Positions 10,515 through 22,889 are shown, counted from the stretch's first letter. The stretch is 64,000 bases of DNA from Tethya wilhelma (GCA_964030475.1 CAXIPT010000010.1:2900366-2964365), one strand, 5' to 3'. The notes: a model not told the origin generated them from the letters alone. A program made the numbers and translations.

Positions 10515-10612
10515 AAATTGGGTGTTGCACATTAGTCTAATTATATAGCTATAACATGTAATAGTGATCATGATCTGAAATTATGCTGTTCATTGACAAA
10601 AAAAGTGCATGA

Positions 10613-11060
10613 ACAAGTAGTAAAAATTTCAAAAAAATAAAGAGTGTAGGAATGGGCAGTGCAGGAAAAAGTAATGAAACAAGGAATGTCTCAATTTCGG
10701 CACATGACTACTTCATTTTTTTGCCCTATTGTAACAGTTCTATAGAATAGTTTTGCAATTTAACTGTAAATAAATTATTATTATTAGCAGGTTGTCCAAC
10801 TATGATACTTTAAATTTAATACTTCATATTCCTACCTAACCGATTGGAAATAATTTGAATCTATAAACTTGAAACTATGATTGTACAGATCGATATCATT
10901 GCATGTATTAACGTTACAAGATGATGAGGAATAATAAAAAAAAGAAAAAAGAAAAAATGAAGTAGTCATGTGCCGAAATTGAGATATTCCTTGTTTTATT
11001 ACTTTTTCCTGCACTGCCCATTCCTACACTCTTTATTTTTTTGAAATTTTTACTACTTGT
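10613..11060. mobile_element. Family C fold-back element
   Basis: Arms from ACAAGTAGTAAAAATTTC through GGAATGGGCAGTGCAGGAAA to CACATGACTACTTCATTTTT, mirrored at the right end. The same arms occur at 42309-42661, 50113-50477 and as a half copy at 60655-60759. Confidence 0.85.
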
Positions 11061-11618
11061 AATGATTAAAGTCTAGAAATGGGTGTGCATTAAATAGAAA
11101 CTACTGTTTATGCAAACATCAAGAAGTTAGTGTCTGACAAAACAAAAGATGGAGCTTCCAATCCAGTGGATTAATTGTGCCTTACGACTCCAAAGTCATA
11201 GTTTTCAATGGTAACATCAAAGGATTGGTTATTTTGTGCACGAAGCATTGGACTCTGTTCACTATGCCTTGTTTATTTGAAAGATCTTTAATGTTCTATT
11301 CTGTTGGGCAAAGTATATATATATGTATATAGTACATTGGAGCAAAGGTGTCTAGGTTGGTATGCAGGCATCAATACATGTTACAAAAGTAGGTTGCTGG
11401 CCAGATGTTGTACAATATACAGAATCTATGCAACAGCCTACAGCTATACACCCATGTGTTAGTGATATAATAATAAACTGTGGTTGTGGTCAGTACTTGT
11501 TTTTAGCTGATTAATTTCCTGCACAGTCAGCAAATTTTGAATGATGGCCTGTTCTTGTCAAGAGAAAAGAATTCCAAAAACTTGAGATGTATGAAAAGCT
11601 GCCATGAAATGGCATGTA
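11061..11618. other. No gene seen
   Basis: AT-rich spacer between the fold-back and the left end of the CACTA-like element. No motif recognised. Confidence 0.5.
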
Positions 11619-11879
11619 CACAGCAAAAACGGGTGGGTCATTTCTACCAGATAGTTATTTTGACTAACTTAAAATGAAGTAAATTTAACATTGATACTGA
11701 GTAATTGTAACCGCAATGGCAAAAATGACTCAATAGGTTACTTTAACTTGCTAAGTTATTTTAGCTTCAAAACTACCAAGTCATTTTAACTAAAACTTAG
11801 TTATTTATACGTACTATGTAAAAAAAATGGCTGAAGCTTCACATGTACAGCTGAAAGAATTGGAGTGTTTTTCTTTCAA

Positions 11880-13581
11880 TACCCTAAGCCTACTAGTATC
11901 AGTGCTTTAGCCTCCAACTCAAACAATGTTTTAGCATTGGGAATGGCCAAGGAGATCAAGGTTAGCAGTAAAATTACATAAATTGTGATGAGCTTCACTA
12001 TAACTCGATAGGTACGTGTTTATTATATGAGAATATACTCAGCTGTATAATTATATCTAGGTTAGTAACTACTCTGGTGAAATAAGAGCTGGTACATATG
12101 CTAGGTCATCGAAACGGATGTCCAATAGATTTACTGGAATACCAGAATCAAGTATGTCATTAAATAAATTCTATAGCTATTGTTTAAAAGTCTAAATACA
12201 CTTAATTAATAGTCTATAAAATTTATAATACCTTATACAGATCTCTGGCATTTAGCAAATTCCATGATGAAACGTTAGCATTTAGTGACAGCATTGGACA
12301 AATGGGGATTTTTGATATATCTAAGGGCTGTTGTACATCTACAAGCTTTAACCACAAGGAAAAGGTCACCTCAGTTTCTTTTGGGTCTACAATATTATCA
12401 GGATCAGGTGATGGTACAGGTATGTGTTTGATAAAACATTAACATAAAGTGCTCTATATCCTTTTGCTAGTGTCATTGCCGCACATTTTCTGACTGTATA
12501 CATGTAATAATTATAACAGTTCAGGTTTGTTGCCCAAGATCCCTAAAAAGTTTATACACACTTGATGCTGGAAGTCCTGTACACTCTTTGTGTCACAGCT
12601 TGGTTGACGAAAATGCCTTTGCATATGCTACAAGAGGTAAAATTAATGGGCGTACATTAATCGCACATTATTGTCCAGTAATGGCTATACTGCATGTGCA
12701 CTATACATTTAATTCTCTCAAATGTATGCAGACAGGGTGCTTTGTGTTGATCTACGGAATCTTAAAGAGAATCTTCATAAAATACTGGTCAGCAATACGA
12801 CTGCCACAAATTTGAAATCAATCAAGTTTGTCACAAGGAATGAATTCACAACTATGTAGGTCAAATTTTAATTGCACAATGGCAAAATAGATGAACTACA
12901 ATACATATTATAATATCTGCACATAGATTTTGGGATAGCAATGAGATTCATGTATGGGACACAAACACAGAGGCATGCTGCAATGTGTACAAGGTTCCCG
13001 AAATAAGTGGAATCAATGATATGTGTGTCTATGATTACTTCATGGCTTGTGGTATGTTATACATAATTATATGTACCATTTAATACTAAAACTAAGTCTA
13101 TATATATAGAATCAGGCCAAGTATAATACTATATATACTTGTGTATATATCATTTATACATGCAGGCTGTAACCCTAGCTCCGTCTTTGTTTACAATTAC
13201 CAACAATTATGTCCTAAGTATTGGAAGGCATTGCAAGTAAGCATTGTTGGTGAGCATACACCAATCACTTTAATTATAACTAATTGTTTACATAGTAACA
13301 ATTTCCTGGTACAACATGCATAAACATGCACATGCAATAATGAAATCATATGTAGAACCCAGGCTGGACTCAAAGGGATTGTCAGATCTTGAGTGTTGTC
13401 TCTGGAAACAGAGTCAGATGCCAGCCGAAGAAATTATGACAGTGTGTTATGGACAAGTACGTATGTATATATGCAGCTTGAATGTTTAGAATTATCCGGA
13501 TGTATTTAATATTCCATGCAGAGAGCACAAGTTATTTTTGCTGGAACTAACACAGGTTGCATATACATTCTTTCATCATGA
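11880..13581 (+). CDS. WD40-repeat (beta-propeller) protein gene
   Basis: Nine short exons join by GT/AG: about 11880-11960, 12061-12151, 12242-12419, 12520-12636, 12732-12855, 12927-13051, 13166-13236, 13356-about 13456 and 13522-13581 (stop TGA). Repeat signatures include LAFSDSIGQMGIFDI, KVTSVSFGSTILSGSGDGT, NEIHVWDTNTEACC, and a final VIFAGTNTGCIYILSS. WD40 propellers are protein-binding scaffolds, so no reaction is implied. I do not recognise the orthologue. Two junctions are out of phase by one or two bases (12151/12242 and 13236/13356), from decay, sequence error or a misjudged splice site. The start codon is not found. The gene converges on the transposase gene and lies inside the element's termini, so it is either cargo or an unusual regular component. 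Confidence 0.7.
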
Positions 13582-13674
13582 TGTTTTGGTTCAGTCTTTC
13601 TGCATACAAACAGTAATTTAATTAAAAATGTATAAAAAATTCAATACATTTATTTCAACTTGATCATGACATGA

Positions 13675-16514
13675 TTACAACATAACGTAATACTTCATTG
13701 TAATGTACAACTTTCCACAAATTTCACGGCAATGTAGCACACTATGATCCAATAAGTTACTGTGAAGAACAACAGTGAGCTCTGGTGAATGACATACTAC
13801 ATAGGCATGGAAATGATCATCAAAATAGAGAGAATGGTATGGACAAATAAGAAATAATGTCAAACTTGATCCAACTACCAATATTTCTTCAATACGTCCG
13901 AACCAAACAGTGGGGTCTGCTAAGTCTGTGTCACTTGTCTTCCATAACACAAATGTACTGTTTTGTTTGTACAAAATTCCATTAATTTTTATCCAAGAAG
14001 TTCGGTTTACAATAGTTTCATCACTCATGTCAGGTAATACACTGTATATTTGTTCCTTTATACATGTGGTTTCATTTTGTAATGGCATCGCCTGAGAAAG
14101 ATTTGATGGACCACATTCAATACTAGAACAGAGCAAACCACCTGTAGCAAGCTCATAACACATCAGTCGTTGATGCACATCAGTCGTTGATGGCGATTAG
14201 CAATAGTTTGAGTGATATTCTTAAAGTTTGACACCCTGCCAGCACATTTCAATATGAATAACTTGGCTTCATGCCTCATCGTCCATGATCTAACCAAAGG
14301 GCCTAATGCAATAATCTGTTCAGGATAATGGGTCATAAAGTGCATTTTTGGAATTACTGACCATTCTGGGAATACTTGAACAAACATAATGTGGTGCTCT
14401 TCAATAAAAATCTTCAATACTGCACAAGTCTCAACTGACACAACTGGAGCTACACATATTTCGATTATCTTTAAAAGTTTAACAAAACATCTCCAAGCAG
14501 GATCACTTTCTGGAATGTAATGGCCAATTAACAGTGGTAAAATCCGAGCTAGCAACCAAGTTTGTGCTGATCCTTGTCGAAGTTTCTTAGAATCAGAATG
14601 GATGTGAGTACTAAGTATTGGGGTTGGTTTATCTGCTACTTCTGAGTAGCCATAGTCAAAATTTATTAGTGATTGATTAAATTGTTGTAGTGAAAAATAT
14701 TTTTCCTTCAGGCAATGAAGGAGAACCAACTTTATTTCATATTGAACTACTCCTTCAAACAGATCGTGCATAATATCATGAGGTAGACCCCAGTTCAGCA
14801 TTGTATATCCTTTCACATCTAACAAGGCACTTCTTTCATTAACCCCATACATAATGCTCACTATTTGTTTCTTTTAGCTTGTCACAGTGTTCTTTGTGAG
14901 ATTCTGCAATGCGCAACTGAAAATTGCTTGAATTAAACTTGGTATGAAAAGTTTCAGATGTGGCCATGCAGGTTCTACACATACGAAAAGCTGACACAGA
15001 CTTCTTAAATCCACCTAATACCTGACTTGCTTGTGTATCACTAAGAACTGTGAGTAATGCACCCTTGAATAAAACCATAGATTTAGATCACGGATGAATG
15101 GTTTCAATATTGCATTGATGCCATGTTTATCTATTACATTTACTTTGCAAGCTAACACTAAGTTTATAGCACGAAGCCTAGAGCGAAGTTTGGGCTGTAT
15201 ATTCCCTAGTGTAAACAACACAACTCCAACTTTGTGCTTCTTGACATATGCACCAATAGGGTTTACAATTTCAACTTCATCATAATAAGCAACAATTTGC
15301 AGGGCTTGTTGGTCATTATTAAACAAAGAATGTCGATTAAACAATGTACCATCACAATAATCTTCAAGGCAATCGTTAGGATGGATTCTATCATTGCAAT
15401 GTTCTATTTCCTCAAGTACAGTAGAATCTTTTAGAAGTCTTTCCAAGCTCTTCAAAAACGGAACATAGTGGTAAGTATCATACCTTTGAATACATCTCCT
15501 TTTAGGGCCGGTGAACTGATATGTGTCATATGACTCACCAACTTGAATCTCTTGAGGTTCCTGCATATTCATATGCACATGATAAGAGTTGTGACTATCA
15601 CATACATTAACATGCTCACTCTGAGTGGACATGTATATACACAATGACATTGTCATGTAATAATTAGACGTATACAGAGCTAATAAATTAAATATTGACT
15701 TACAATTAATTCCAAGGTTTCGGAAAAATATTTTTCTTGGAAATATTTGGTTTTAAGACCATTGAAAGGATCCACCAGCTCATCAAACACAGTATCGATT
15801 TCCAACTCTTCTGGATCAAGATCAGCAGCTGACAGTTTTGCTCTAATTCCAGCTTGCAACATTGTAAAATTACGATCGAAAATTGATGTTGTTTCTTCAA
15901 CTATGTCATCGACAGCATTCTGTGATATAAATCTCTTCTCTTTCATTTTTAAAATAAAAAGAGCAGCCTGACGACGAACACCTTCACGGTCTGACCCCAT
16001 AAGTCGTTGAATATCAGCAGCTGTAGTAACACTCACTGCAAGGAATACACACAATGTCATAAAAACAGATGGACAGGTATACTGTTATCACAAAGCTATT
16101 AGATACTGATCATACTAAGTTATCAAGTAGCGATCATGACAATACATTAGTGAGTTCAGTCACAATCATCATACCTTCACTTGAAGCCATGGTAGTGTCC
16201 ACAGAGTCAACTAGTGCAGCCTCTTCACAATGATGTGGCAGGAGTGAAGTAGTAAGAGACTCGACTACTGATGTAGATCCAGGTCTTTCTCTTCTTTCAA
16301 GCATATGCTTATGCTTTCTATACACATGTGAATACAGAGTTGAAAACACTGTAAATGATCTAGGACAACTGTTTACTCCACACACTACGTTAAATCTCGA
16401 ATCATTGCTGTGTACATGACGTAGATGAGAAAGCCACAGTTTGTAGGAAAAAATGACAAAACCTTCAGGGCATAAAGGACAGTTGTATGTGGAACTAGTA
16501 CCAGCGTCAGCCAT
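13675..16514 (-). pseudogene. C2H2 zinc-finger EnSpm/CACTA-like transposase
   Basis: Five minus-strand exons: 16514-about 16170 (start; two C2H2 fingers, CPLCPEGF...H and CGVNSCPRSF...H), 16050-about 15690, 15650-about 15080, 15075-about 14860 and 14860-13675. Downstream motifs are CRTCMA, HDIMHDLFEG, PKMHFMTHYPEQI, WTMRHEAK and NFKNITQTIANRHQRLMC. The HDLFEG...PKMHF...RHEAK series is that of a large transposase group in fish, cnidarians and sponges with CACTA affinity. A 17-bp tandem duplication at 14159-14192 shifts the frame in the C-terminal part, after which about 160 codons continue. Its start is 166 bp from the divergent SAM gene. Confidence 0.7.
14159..14192. repeat. 17-bp tandem duplication breaking the transposase
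   Basis: CACATCAGTCGTTGATG occurs twice back to back. It duplicates the residues HQRLMC and shifts the frame, since 17 is not a multiple of three. Removing one unit rejoins the two open frames. Confidence 0.9.
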
Positions 16515-16680
16515 GTTTACAATTCCGTGGGAAACTCGCGGTTAATTTTTCCCGTTTACCTTTGGTCAGCTCCGTATACTGGAAACGAGCCCGCCAATTC
16601 TCACGTGACATATCATTCACCGTTCAAACCAAGACAGTCTCAAGTTTTTCTCAAGTGTTCACAATCTCTTTTGTCCAACG
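16515..16680. promoter_or_regulatory. Shared divergent promoter region
   Basis: 166 bp lie between the ATG of the transposase gene (minus, 16514) and the ATG of the SAM gene (plus, 16681). It is less AT-rich than its surroundings and has no clear TATA box. A bidirectional promoter for both proteins is inferred. Confidence 0.6.
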
Positions 16681-17157
16681 ATGACGGATCCCTACGGTTT
16701 GGAAGACAAGAATCTTGAGGAACTTTCGGTGTGGCTAGCTGATAAAGGCATTTCTTCTGAGTTTTGTGCCATTTTGAAAGGTGAGTTTGTATCCGCAACC
16801 AAGTTGACTGATTGGTACATCATAAATTTGTGTAGCCTACTCCGCCACAAAACACTAGTCTCAGTAGCCAGTTTTTTGCGCTGAACCTGGCTAGTGAGAT
16901 TAGCTTTAAAGTGTTTAGTGAAGGAAAAGCGCAATTTTTAAAAAAAAAATATTTGAGTGAATTTTTTTTTTTGATACTGCCGCTATTTTTTTTTTTTATG
17001 TTTATATTTTAGACAATTACATTGATGGTAAAGAATTTGTTCTGCTGTCCAAAGGAGATATCCAGCAGCTTGTAACTCCTGTGGGAGTAGCTAACAAGAT
17101 AATGAGGCTGGTCCAGGAGGTCACTGTTCCATCTATTGCTGAGAATGCTGTAAGTTT

Positions 17158-17330
17158 GACCTACCGTATAATTTGACGGTTTGATGGTCAAAGTCCAAAT
17201 CGTCAAATTTAAATCCACCAATATTTTGGGCGCAGTATATGAATGTATTATGCGCACGCGCAAATCGTCAAATTTAAATTCGTCAATATTTTTATTTTCC
17301 GTTCTACAGAGCAAACCGTCAATATTTCCG
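17158..17330. repeat. Repeat within intron 2 of SAM gene
   Basis: AATCGTCAAATTTAAAT occurs twice and CGTCAATATTT twice, with related CCGTATAATTTGACGG at the left. Looks like a small MITE. No second copy in the window. Confidence 0.45.
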
Positions 17331-18506
17331 GCTATTCACATGCAGCTAGGTAAAGTGTATACCAGGTCTTCCTTTGCATCCAAGCTTTTATGTAACAAAG
17401 CTAGTGCTCATGCAGTTGCCATAGCATTCTAATCTCTGTATACGTAGGTATAGAGTTGAGTACCTGGAATCAGGGTCATTCTTAGCTTACAGAAATTTAC
17501 ATGCAGAGTATGTCCTACAAGTTTATATTGCCTATTAAACACTAGCTTGTTTGCTATTAAATGATGTGTATGATTGATCCTTTTGTCAACTGAATGGCAT
17601 ACAAAAATTTGATAAGACTTTAATTTGCACACACACCTGAAACTTGATATAGTCATCATCTGTTGATAACAGTGACACTGTTTCTCTCCCTGTCTCTGAA
17701 TCGTCTTCTAAATCTCTTAAATCTCCAAGCTCCAATGCCATCCAGATACCATCAAACTGGAGTGCAGCCACGCAGGAGTGCATTGATACAAAGAAGCTAA
17801 ACAAGTCTGTACGTGGAGACATTGTTAGAACGCTTATTACACTCCTGGTGTCAAAGTGTGGTTCGCAGCCGAAAAAAACACAAGTCGAATATCTCGCTTA
17901 ACGACTTATTCTTAAGTACCCATTCATGAGAGATGACATCGGAACAGGATATGTAGGTTTTAATAAACTTAGTACATGCCAATCTTCACTACAGATTATG
18001 TAATGCATAGATACTTTTCCATTGTTAGCCTTTTCTCCCAGTCATTTTGCATGGCATTTGTGTAAAATATTAATCTTTGTTGTGTTCATACCATTATTTC
18101 AGGCTTCATGGTATGACAAAATGCTAGAACGACTGCGAAACCTTCGCAAGAGAGGCCGAGTCGTGATTAGTGATGGTGATGGGAATGGTGCTCCTCCTCC
18201 AAAGAGAAGTAGAGGGTCATCGCACAAACAAATGCTGCTTAAGCGATATCCACCATGCCAGCATGATGATGTAATTGAAGATGAAGAGAGTGTGACACAG
18301 CATAGGACAGCAATGCAAAACGAAATGGCGAAGAAGAGGCCAAGAGAGATTGTTGTCCTTCCACTTATGAAAAATACATACCACTCTCGTCGAAGTTACA
18401 TTACATCCGACTATGGGGCTGACGTTGATCAAATATTAGGCGAATACCCAGCACTAAAGCTGCCTTCTGCTGTAAGTGTGTACATAATATTATGTACTTT
18501 TTATTA

Positions 18507-18508
<2 letters not shown>

Positions 18509-18548
<40 letters not shown>
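18509..18548. repeat. (GT)n microsatellite in SAM gene intron
   Basis: About 20 GT units directly after the donor site region of the fourth intron. Confidence 0.95.
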
Positions 18549-18550
<2 letters not shown>

Positions 18551-20104
18551 GTGTTTATTCTCTCTCTTTCTCTTAATTTTTCCCTCGATCCTCTTTGTTA
18601 TAGATTGAGCAAGACATGAAGGCAATGGAGTGAAGGACACATTTCTGGTGAATTGGCAAAATTATGTGACAGCAATTTTGACATATACGGATGGTGGGAA
18701 ATTCAAAGAGGAACTAGACCCATCAGGTAATACATGTCCATGCAGATTTTATACTTAATAATCAGCTACATGCATATGTTCTCATTCATGCAGACATGTA
18801 CTCACAACACAGTGTTGCTATTAAGTGTCTTATTCAACTTTTCAAGTGCTCACAACACTGCTTTTTTGAAGAAATTAAGGCAAGTAGTAGTTTATAAAGA
18901 TTCTATTTTGTTCTATAGTCATTTATATGTTCATTGTGTACTAATGTAGGAGGATCTTGATGTATCAGAGTTCAGCTCACCCCGAATGGTCGCTCAAGTT
19001 GTCAACAATGAAGAATCATATTATATTGCTTTGGAGCACCGTGTTCTTTGTGAGGGGAGTTCATTTTCCCATGCTCTGTTCCTGTTAGTTTCTACATACT
19101 ATGTGTTTCATCTGGAATATCCGGACAAGTGCAGAAAGGTCCTCCTCTTCCTTCAAGATTATGTACTTGAACAACCTGATTCCTACCAAAATCGTCGTGG
19201 CAATTACCTTGCTGTGGCAAGTGACATCAAACGCTCATTGAGTGCACAGTAAGAGTGTTTCAGTGAAGTACTTGATTGAATGACTGTTGTTTTTTTCCCA
19301 GCCAATATATAATCATTTTGTTGAATCAATAATTATTGAATCATGACTGCATTGGATCATGCTTATGATTATAATCATGACTTGAGTGATTATGCTGCTT
19401 TGTATTATCCTGCATGCCACTGAGAATTTTGTGGTTATTGCATATCAGTTTATTTCTTCCACTATAGCAGCATTTAATTTTGCTGTGGGAAGTTGTCATT
19501 ATTATGATTGTACATATTGTGTTGATTGAATTTTCAAAATTAAATTGTTGTTATTAAAAATACCTTTTTGGATTAACAGTAATTACATAATTATGGGTGG
19601 TCATAACAATCTATTCTCTGCAGCCGATTTAAATTTGGTTGAAAGTTGATTTAACTCAAAATTACTTAAAATAGCCATACTTATAAGTTACAATAACCAG
19701 TTTTCAAATCTGCAATTTTAAACCACTTTTTTAAAAGTAGTTTTAACTCTAACAGTGGGTCATTTGAAATGCAGCAAAAACAACCCACAATACTGGGTCA
19801 AAATTCCCCAATCGTTTTTGCTGTGTAACTGTCAAGTAGACCCATCTACCGTATCTAGAACGATAAATATATTTCAAGCTACAGGCAGTGTGTCATCTAA
19901 ACCTTCCCTTCCACTGCAAAACTGACTAAAATTACTGATGGTTAGTGATTGAAAAGCCTAGGATCCACCTGTGTGAAAGTCAATGCCAACTGATGTTCAT
20001 GTAAGCACAACCTTTCACTATTGACAGTTTGACCAGACAGAAGTTGCATGGTTTTAACAGCAGTGTGATCTTTGCAGGCTCAGTATTTGCTAGATATAAA
20101 GGTT

Positions 20105-20480
20105 CATGCTGAGATCTTGGTTTTTGTAGATTAAACGGGTGCAGACGGGAGAGACTGTATGAGAAAATTTATGGTTTGTGTGTTAAATCACCTCAAATCC
20201 ATAAGTTGCTATCTCACGAGTGATGGATTGTTACAACTGGTGGTGTTACTGGTCATACTTTGTAAACTACTCTCTGATATTCTTCAACCGCACGAATCAA
20301 AACAGTGTGGTGTTGTTGGACAACTGTAGCATACACAATGTAGATACTGTTGTTCGGACATAATTACAGTTCTTTCCACCCTATTGCCCTGACCATAGAG
20401 GAGGGATATTCAAAGTTGAAGTCAGTACTTAAAGTAAATGAAGAAACAATGGAATACATGGAGCAATTCTAACTGCAACT
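20105..20480 (+). pseudogene. IS630/Tc1-like transposase (DDE_3) fragment
   Basis: Across three frames the strand reads VFVD then TGADGRDCMRK, then LLDNCSIHNVDTVVRT, FFPPYCPD, and IEEGYSKLKSVLKVNEETM. This is the D...DN(C)SIH...PPYSPD...E signature of the IS630/Tc1 superfamily domain, a DDE transposase. It has several stops and at least two frameshifts, and neither end of the gene nor terminal repeats are visible. It lies just outside the right end of the CACTA-like element. Confidence 0.7.
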
Positions 20481-20586
20481 AGAGATAAATGCAGTGCAGG
20501 TTAAGTACAGAATAATATGATTAATATTGTTATTAATATGAAATTATCAATATAAACAATGGTTAAAGATGAAATGTATGTGTCCA

Positions 20587-20969
20587 CAGTGGCGTAGCCA
20601 GGGGGGTGCTAAAGGTGCATTTGCACCCCCTTTTTTTGTCTCGCGAAATTTACGCGTAGGTTATAAAATGCGCTATTTTTTTAGCTTGTAATAATTTTTT
20701 GTGCACTTACTTATTAGTAACACGTAAAGTAGTCATCTTTGGCCAGAATTCAATCCAGAACAACTATTAGAAGCTTTCTTTTTGCTGCTACAAGGCTTTA
20801 GAGAGCGTTCGATCTAGCGAGCGCGTGCTACTGCTCGATTTAATGAATGGGAGGGGCTAAAATTAGCTAATTAAGTGGGTGTGGTTTCCGGTCGTGCAAA
20901 ATTTCCGGCGCGCTTTGCGCGCACCATTTTTATTGCTCCCCCTTTTCTAAAATCCTGGCTACGCCCCTG
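20587..20969. mobile_element. Family E element (CAGTGGCGTAGCCAGG), 5-bp TSD
   Basis: Ends CAGTGGCGTAGCCAGG and CCTGGCTACGCCCCTG, flanked on both sides by GTCCA (20582-20586 and 20970-20974). Runs of C and G lie just inside both ends. No coding sequence. Such termini are usually called hAT-like, but hAT duplicates 8 bp. Confidence 0.75.
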
Positions 20970-21054
20970 GTCCATGAAGAAGTTAAGTAGGTATAATATT
21001 AAAAAATTAATTGGTTGATTTTTATGATAGATTTGTGGTTAAATAAAAAAATTT

Positions 21055-21290
21055 ATAATCAACATTGGAAATGTAATGAATGGCCATGCAAATCATAAAA
21101 AAGAAAGCAAACAAGATGGAATGGCTGTTTGAGTGTGTGTAGAATTATTCCTGTGTGGGCTTCATGTAGTACTATCTTCCCATGTTGAGGAATGGCCAAA
21201 TTATAGAAACAAGATGGAATGGCTGTTTGAGTGTGTAAAGATTATGTCTCATTACATTTCAAATGTTTTGTTTTTTTTACTTTAATATAA
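21055..21290. mobile_element. Family A MITE, rearranged copy
   Basis: Has ACATTGGAAATGTAATGA, AAGCAAACAAGATGGAATGG and GTTTGAGTGTGT, then a second partial arm ending TCTCATTACATTTCAAATG. Internal order is disturbed compared with 25138-25408. Confidence 0.65.
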
Positions 21291-21299
21291 TATTGTTCT

Positions 21300-22105
21300 C
21301 ATTTTTTCATAATTCTACATCACTTTCATAATTCTACATCACTGTTGAGTTTGTGGTTGTGTATGGTAGTTACTTGTACACTATCAGCATAGATATTATA
21401 GTATAATATAGCCTTGTATCCCAGGGAATAAAAGTGATATTTCCCTGTTTGTGGTTAGATATTTCCCTGCTCATGCACTTTTACAAGAAAAAAACATAAT
21501 TTACAACTGGCATATTTGCATATGCAGTAAGTATATGGCAATTGCAACAAATTTTACCTTGGTAACCATTTTTGGTTTGGTTTACACCTGTTTCTCTGTG
21601 TAGCAAATTAAGAAAAGAAAAACATTACAGTGCTGCAGACTGCTTTACTCATGCAGTACTAAGCTTTGTTTGTTCGACTCGAGTGCTAGTTTATTTGGAA
21701 CCACCCAGGAAACTCCTCCCAACAACTAGTGCCTAGTGCAATAGCTGCATTAGACGGTGATAGCAGAGAGAAATTTTAGTGCTTTCTCAGTGGAAAAGTA
21801 AAAGCAAGTTTGTGTTTTCTGATACAAGATTGAAGTTTTCTGATACAAGATTGAAGTTTTTCTGCTTTCCAATACAAAATTTGTGCTTTCTGGACAATTT
21901 TTAGAGAAAGTAAAGCCGTCATTTGTAATTCTATTGACCCTTACCTATTTTGAGACGACGCTGCAGTCAGAAAGAAACCCGTTACAAGCTTGCAACAGAA
22001 GACAAAGCAGGTTTTTTATTTTAAATGAAAAAATAACCGTTGCTGGGTAGTTTTTGTTACTAGGCAGATGAGCTCAAACAACCAATCAGAACGGATATAT
22101 AATAC
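21300..22105. other. No gene seen
   Basis: AT-rich. A short local duplication (TTTTCTGATACAAGATTGAA, twice) occurs near 21820-21860. No coding motif. Confidence 0.5.
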
Positions 22106-22201
22106 TTATACCATAGTAGTACGGGAATTATGGTGATAACCACACCCTCGCCCTCGGGCTCTGGGTGGTTATCAACCATAATTCCCTACTACTATGGTAT
22201 A
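22106..22201. repeat. Long hairpin, about 36-bp arms
   Basis: Arm 22108-22144 (from ATACCATAGTAGTACGGGAA) is mirrored by 22164-22201 with one or two mismatches, around a GC-rich loop. Probably a very small fold-back element. Confidence 0.75.
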
Positions 22202-22224
22202 ACTATAACTTATGTTATACAAGT

Positions 22225-22660
22225 AAAAAAAAACATTGGAAATGTATTCCCAGTACTGCGTACATAGGAATGGCACAGATGGCCCATTAGTGCAATACAA
22301 ATATTCACGCGAATAACTCTGCAAAAACTGAGCCCTTAGCACTAAAAGGCTTATTAATTAAACTATTATTTAGCTCTTTCTCTTTCTATGAGCCCAAAAA
22401 CATGGCCTAAAACTATTGCTAAAGTACCAAACTAAAAATTATATGCCAAACCTCCACTTTTCTCCATCTTCTTCTTATTCTTCATGTTGGCAAGAGTTTT
22501 CTCAGAGACCACTCGCTTTAGAAGCTGATTCTTGAACAAATAAACTTGGTTTCTTTGTCTTTAATTGCTTTTCTAAACTCATGTATTATTCATAAACTAG
22601 CTAGTCTAACCACCCTTTCCATATTCAAGTGGGCATTATTTGGAATCTATTGCAAGCCTG
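22225..22660 (-). mobile_element. Family B element inside a family A start
   Basis: 22225-22245 is the first 20 or so bases of family A (ACATTGGAAATGTA). It passes directly into a reversed family B copy from CCCAGTAC at 22249. B is truncated near 22650. Confidence 0.6.
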
Positions 22661-22889
22661 CAGTGCCCCCAGTTCTAGTTCTGTCCTAACTTCTCGTTCT
22701 CTGTGTTTAGTTCTTCGGTAGGGAAGTTATCTTTAGGTAACAAGACATATTATAATTGATATAAATCACGTTTTCAGCTTGGAGTTTCAGCAAGCTTGTC
22801 CGACTTTAATTTGACTGGTAGGTGTGTAAGGCAGCAAGTTCTCTGCTCAGGCTAAAGACTAAATTCCACTGATGTTATAAACAATTATT

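Larger units (their letters stand above)
16681..19252 (+). pseudogene. SAM-domain protein gene (SAMD3-like), companion of the transposase
   Basis: Exons: 16681-16780, 17013-17149, about 17669-17950, 18103-18471, 18605-18726 and about 18951-19252. Exons 1-2 form a SAM domain (ELSVWLADKGIS ... FVLLSKGDIQQLV...GVANKIMRL), a helical protein- or RNA-binding module. Exon 3 reads VRGDIVRTLITLLVSKCG then LILKYPFMRDDIGTGY. Exon 4 opens WYDKMLERLRNLRKRGR and ends EYPALKLPSA. The last exon has YYVFHLEYPDKC and LLFLQDYVLEQ. The order matches SAMD3-like proteins. Damage: an in-frame TAA between EYLA and RLILK in exon 3, and a missing base near 18630 that breaks exon 5. An intron at 18472 holds a (GT)n tract. 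Role in transposition is unknown. Confidence 0.7.
11619..19825. mobile_element. CACTA/EnSpm-like element with three genes
   Basis: Left end TA-CACAGCAAAAACG at 11617 and right end CGTTTTTGCTGTG-TA ending at 19827 form a 15-bp exact inverted repeat. Subterminal GGGTCA/TGACCC and CAGCAAAAAC motifs repeat near both ends, as CACTA elements often show. The 8.2 kb between holds a WD40 gene, a C2H2-plus-transposase gene and a SAM-domain gene. Pairing of such a transposase with a SAMD3-like gene is something I recall from EnSpm-type elements of aquatic animals; the class name is inference. Confidence 0.65.

Noticed and set aside
11880..13581. Identification of the WD40 gene as THOC6 or NUP43
   Set aside because: Compared from memory, the blade sequences do not match either; only the fold family is supported.
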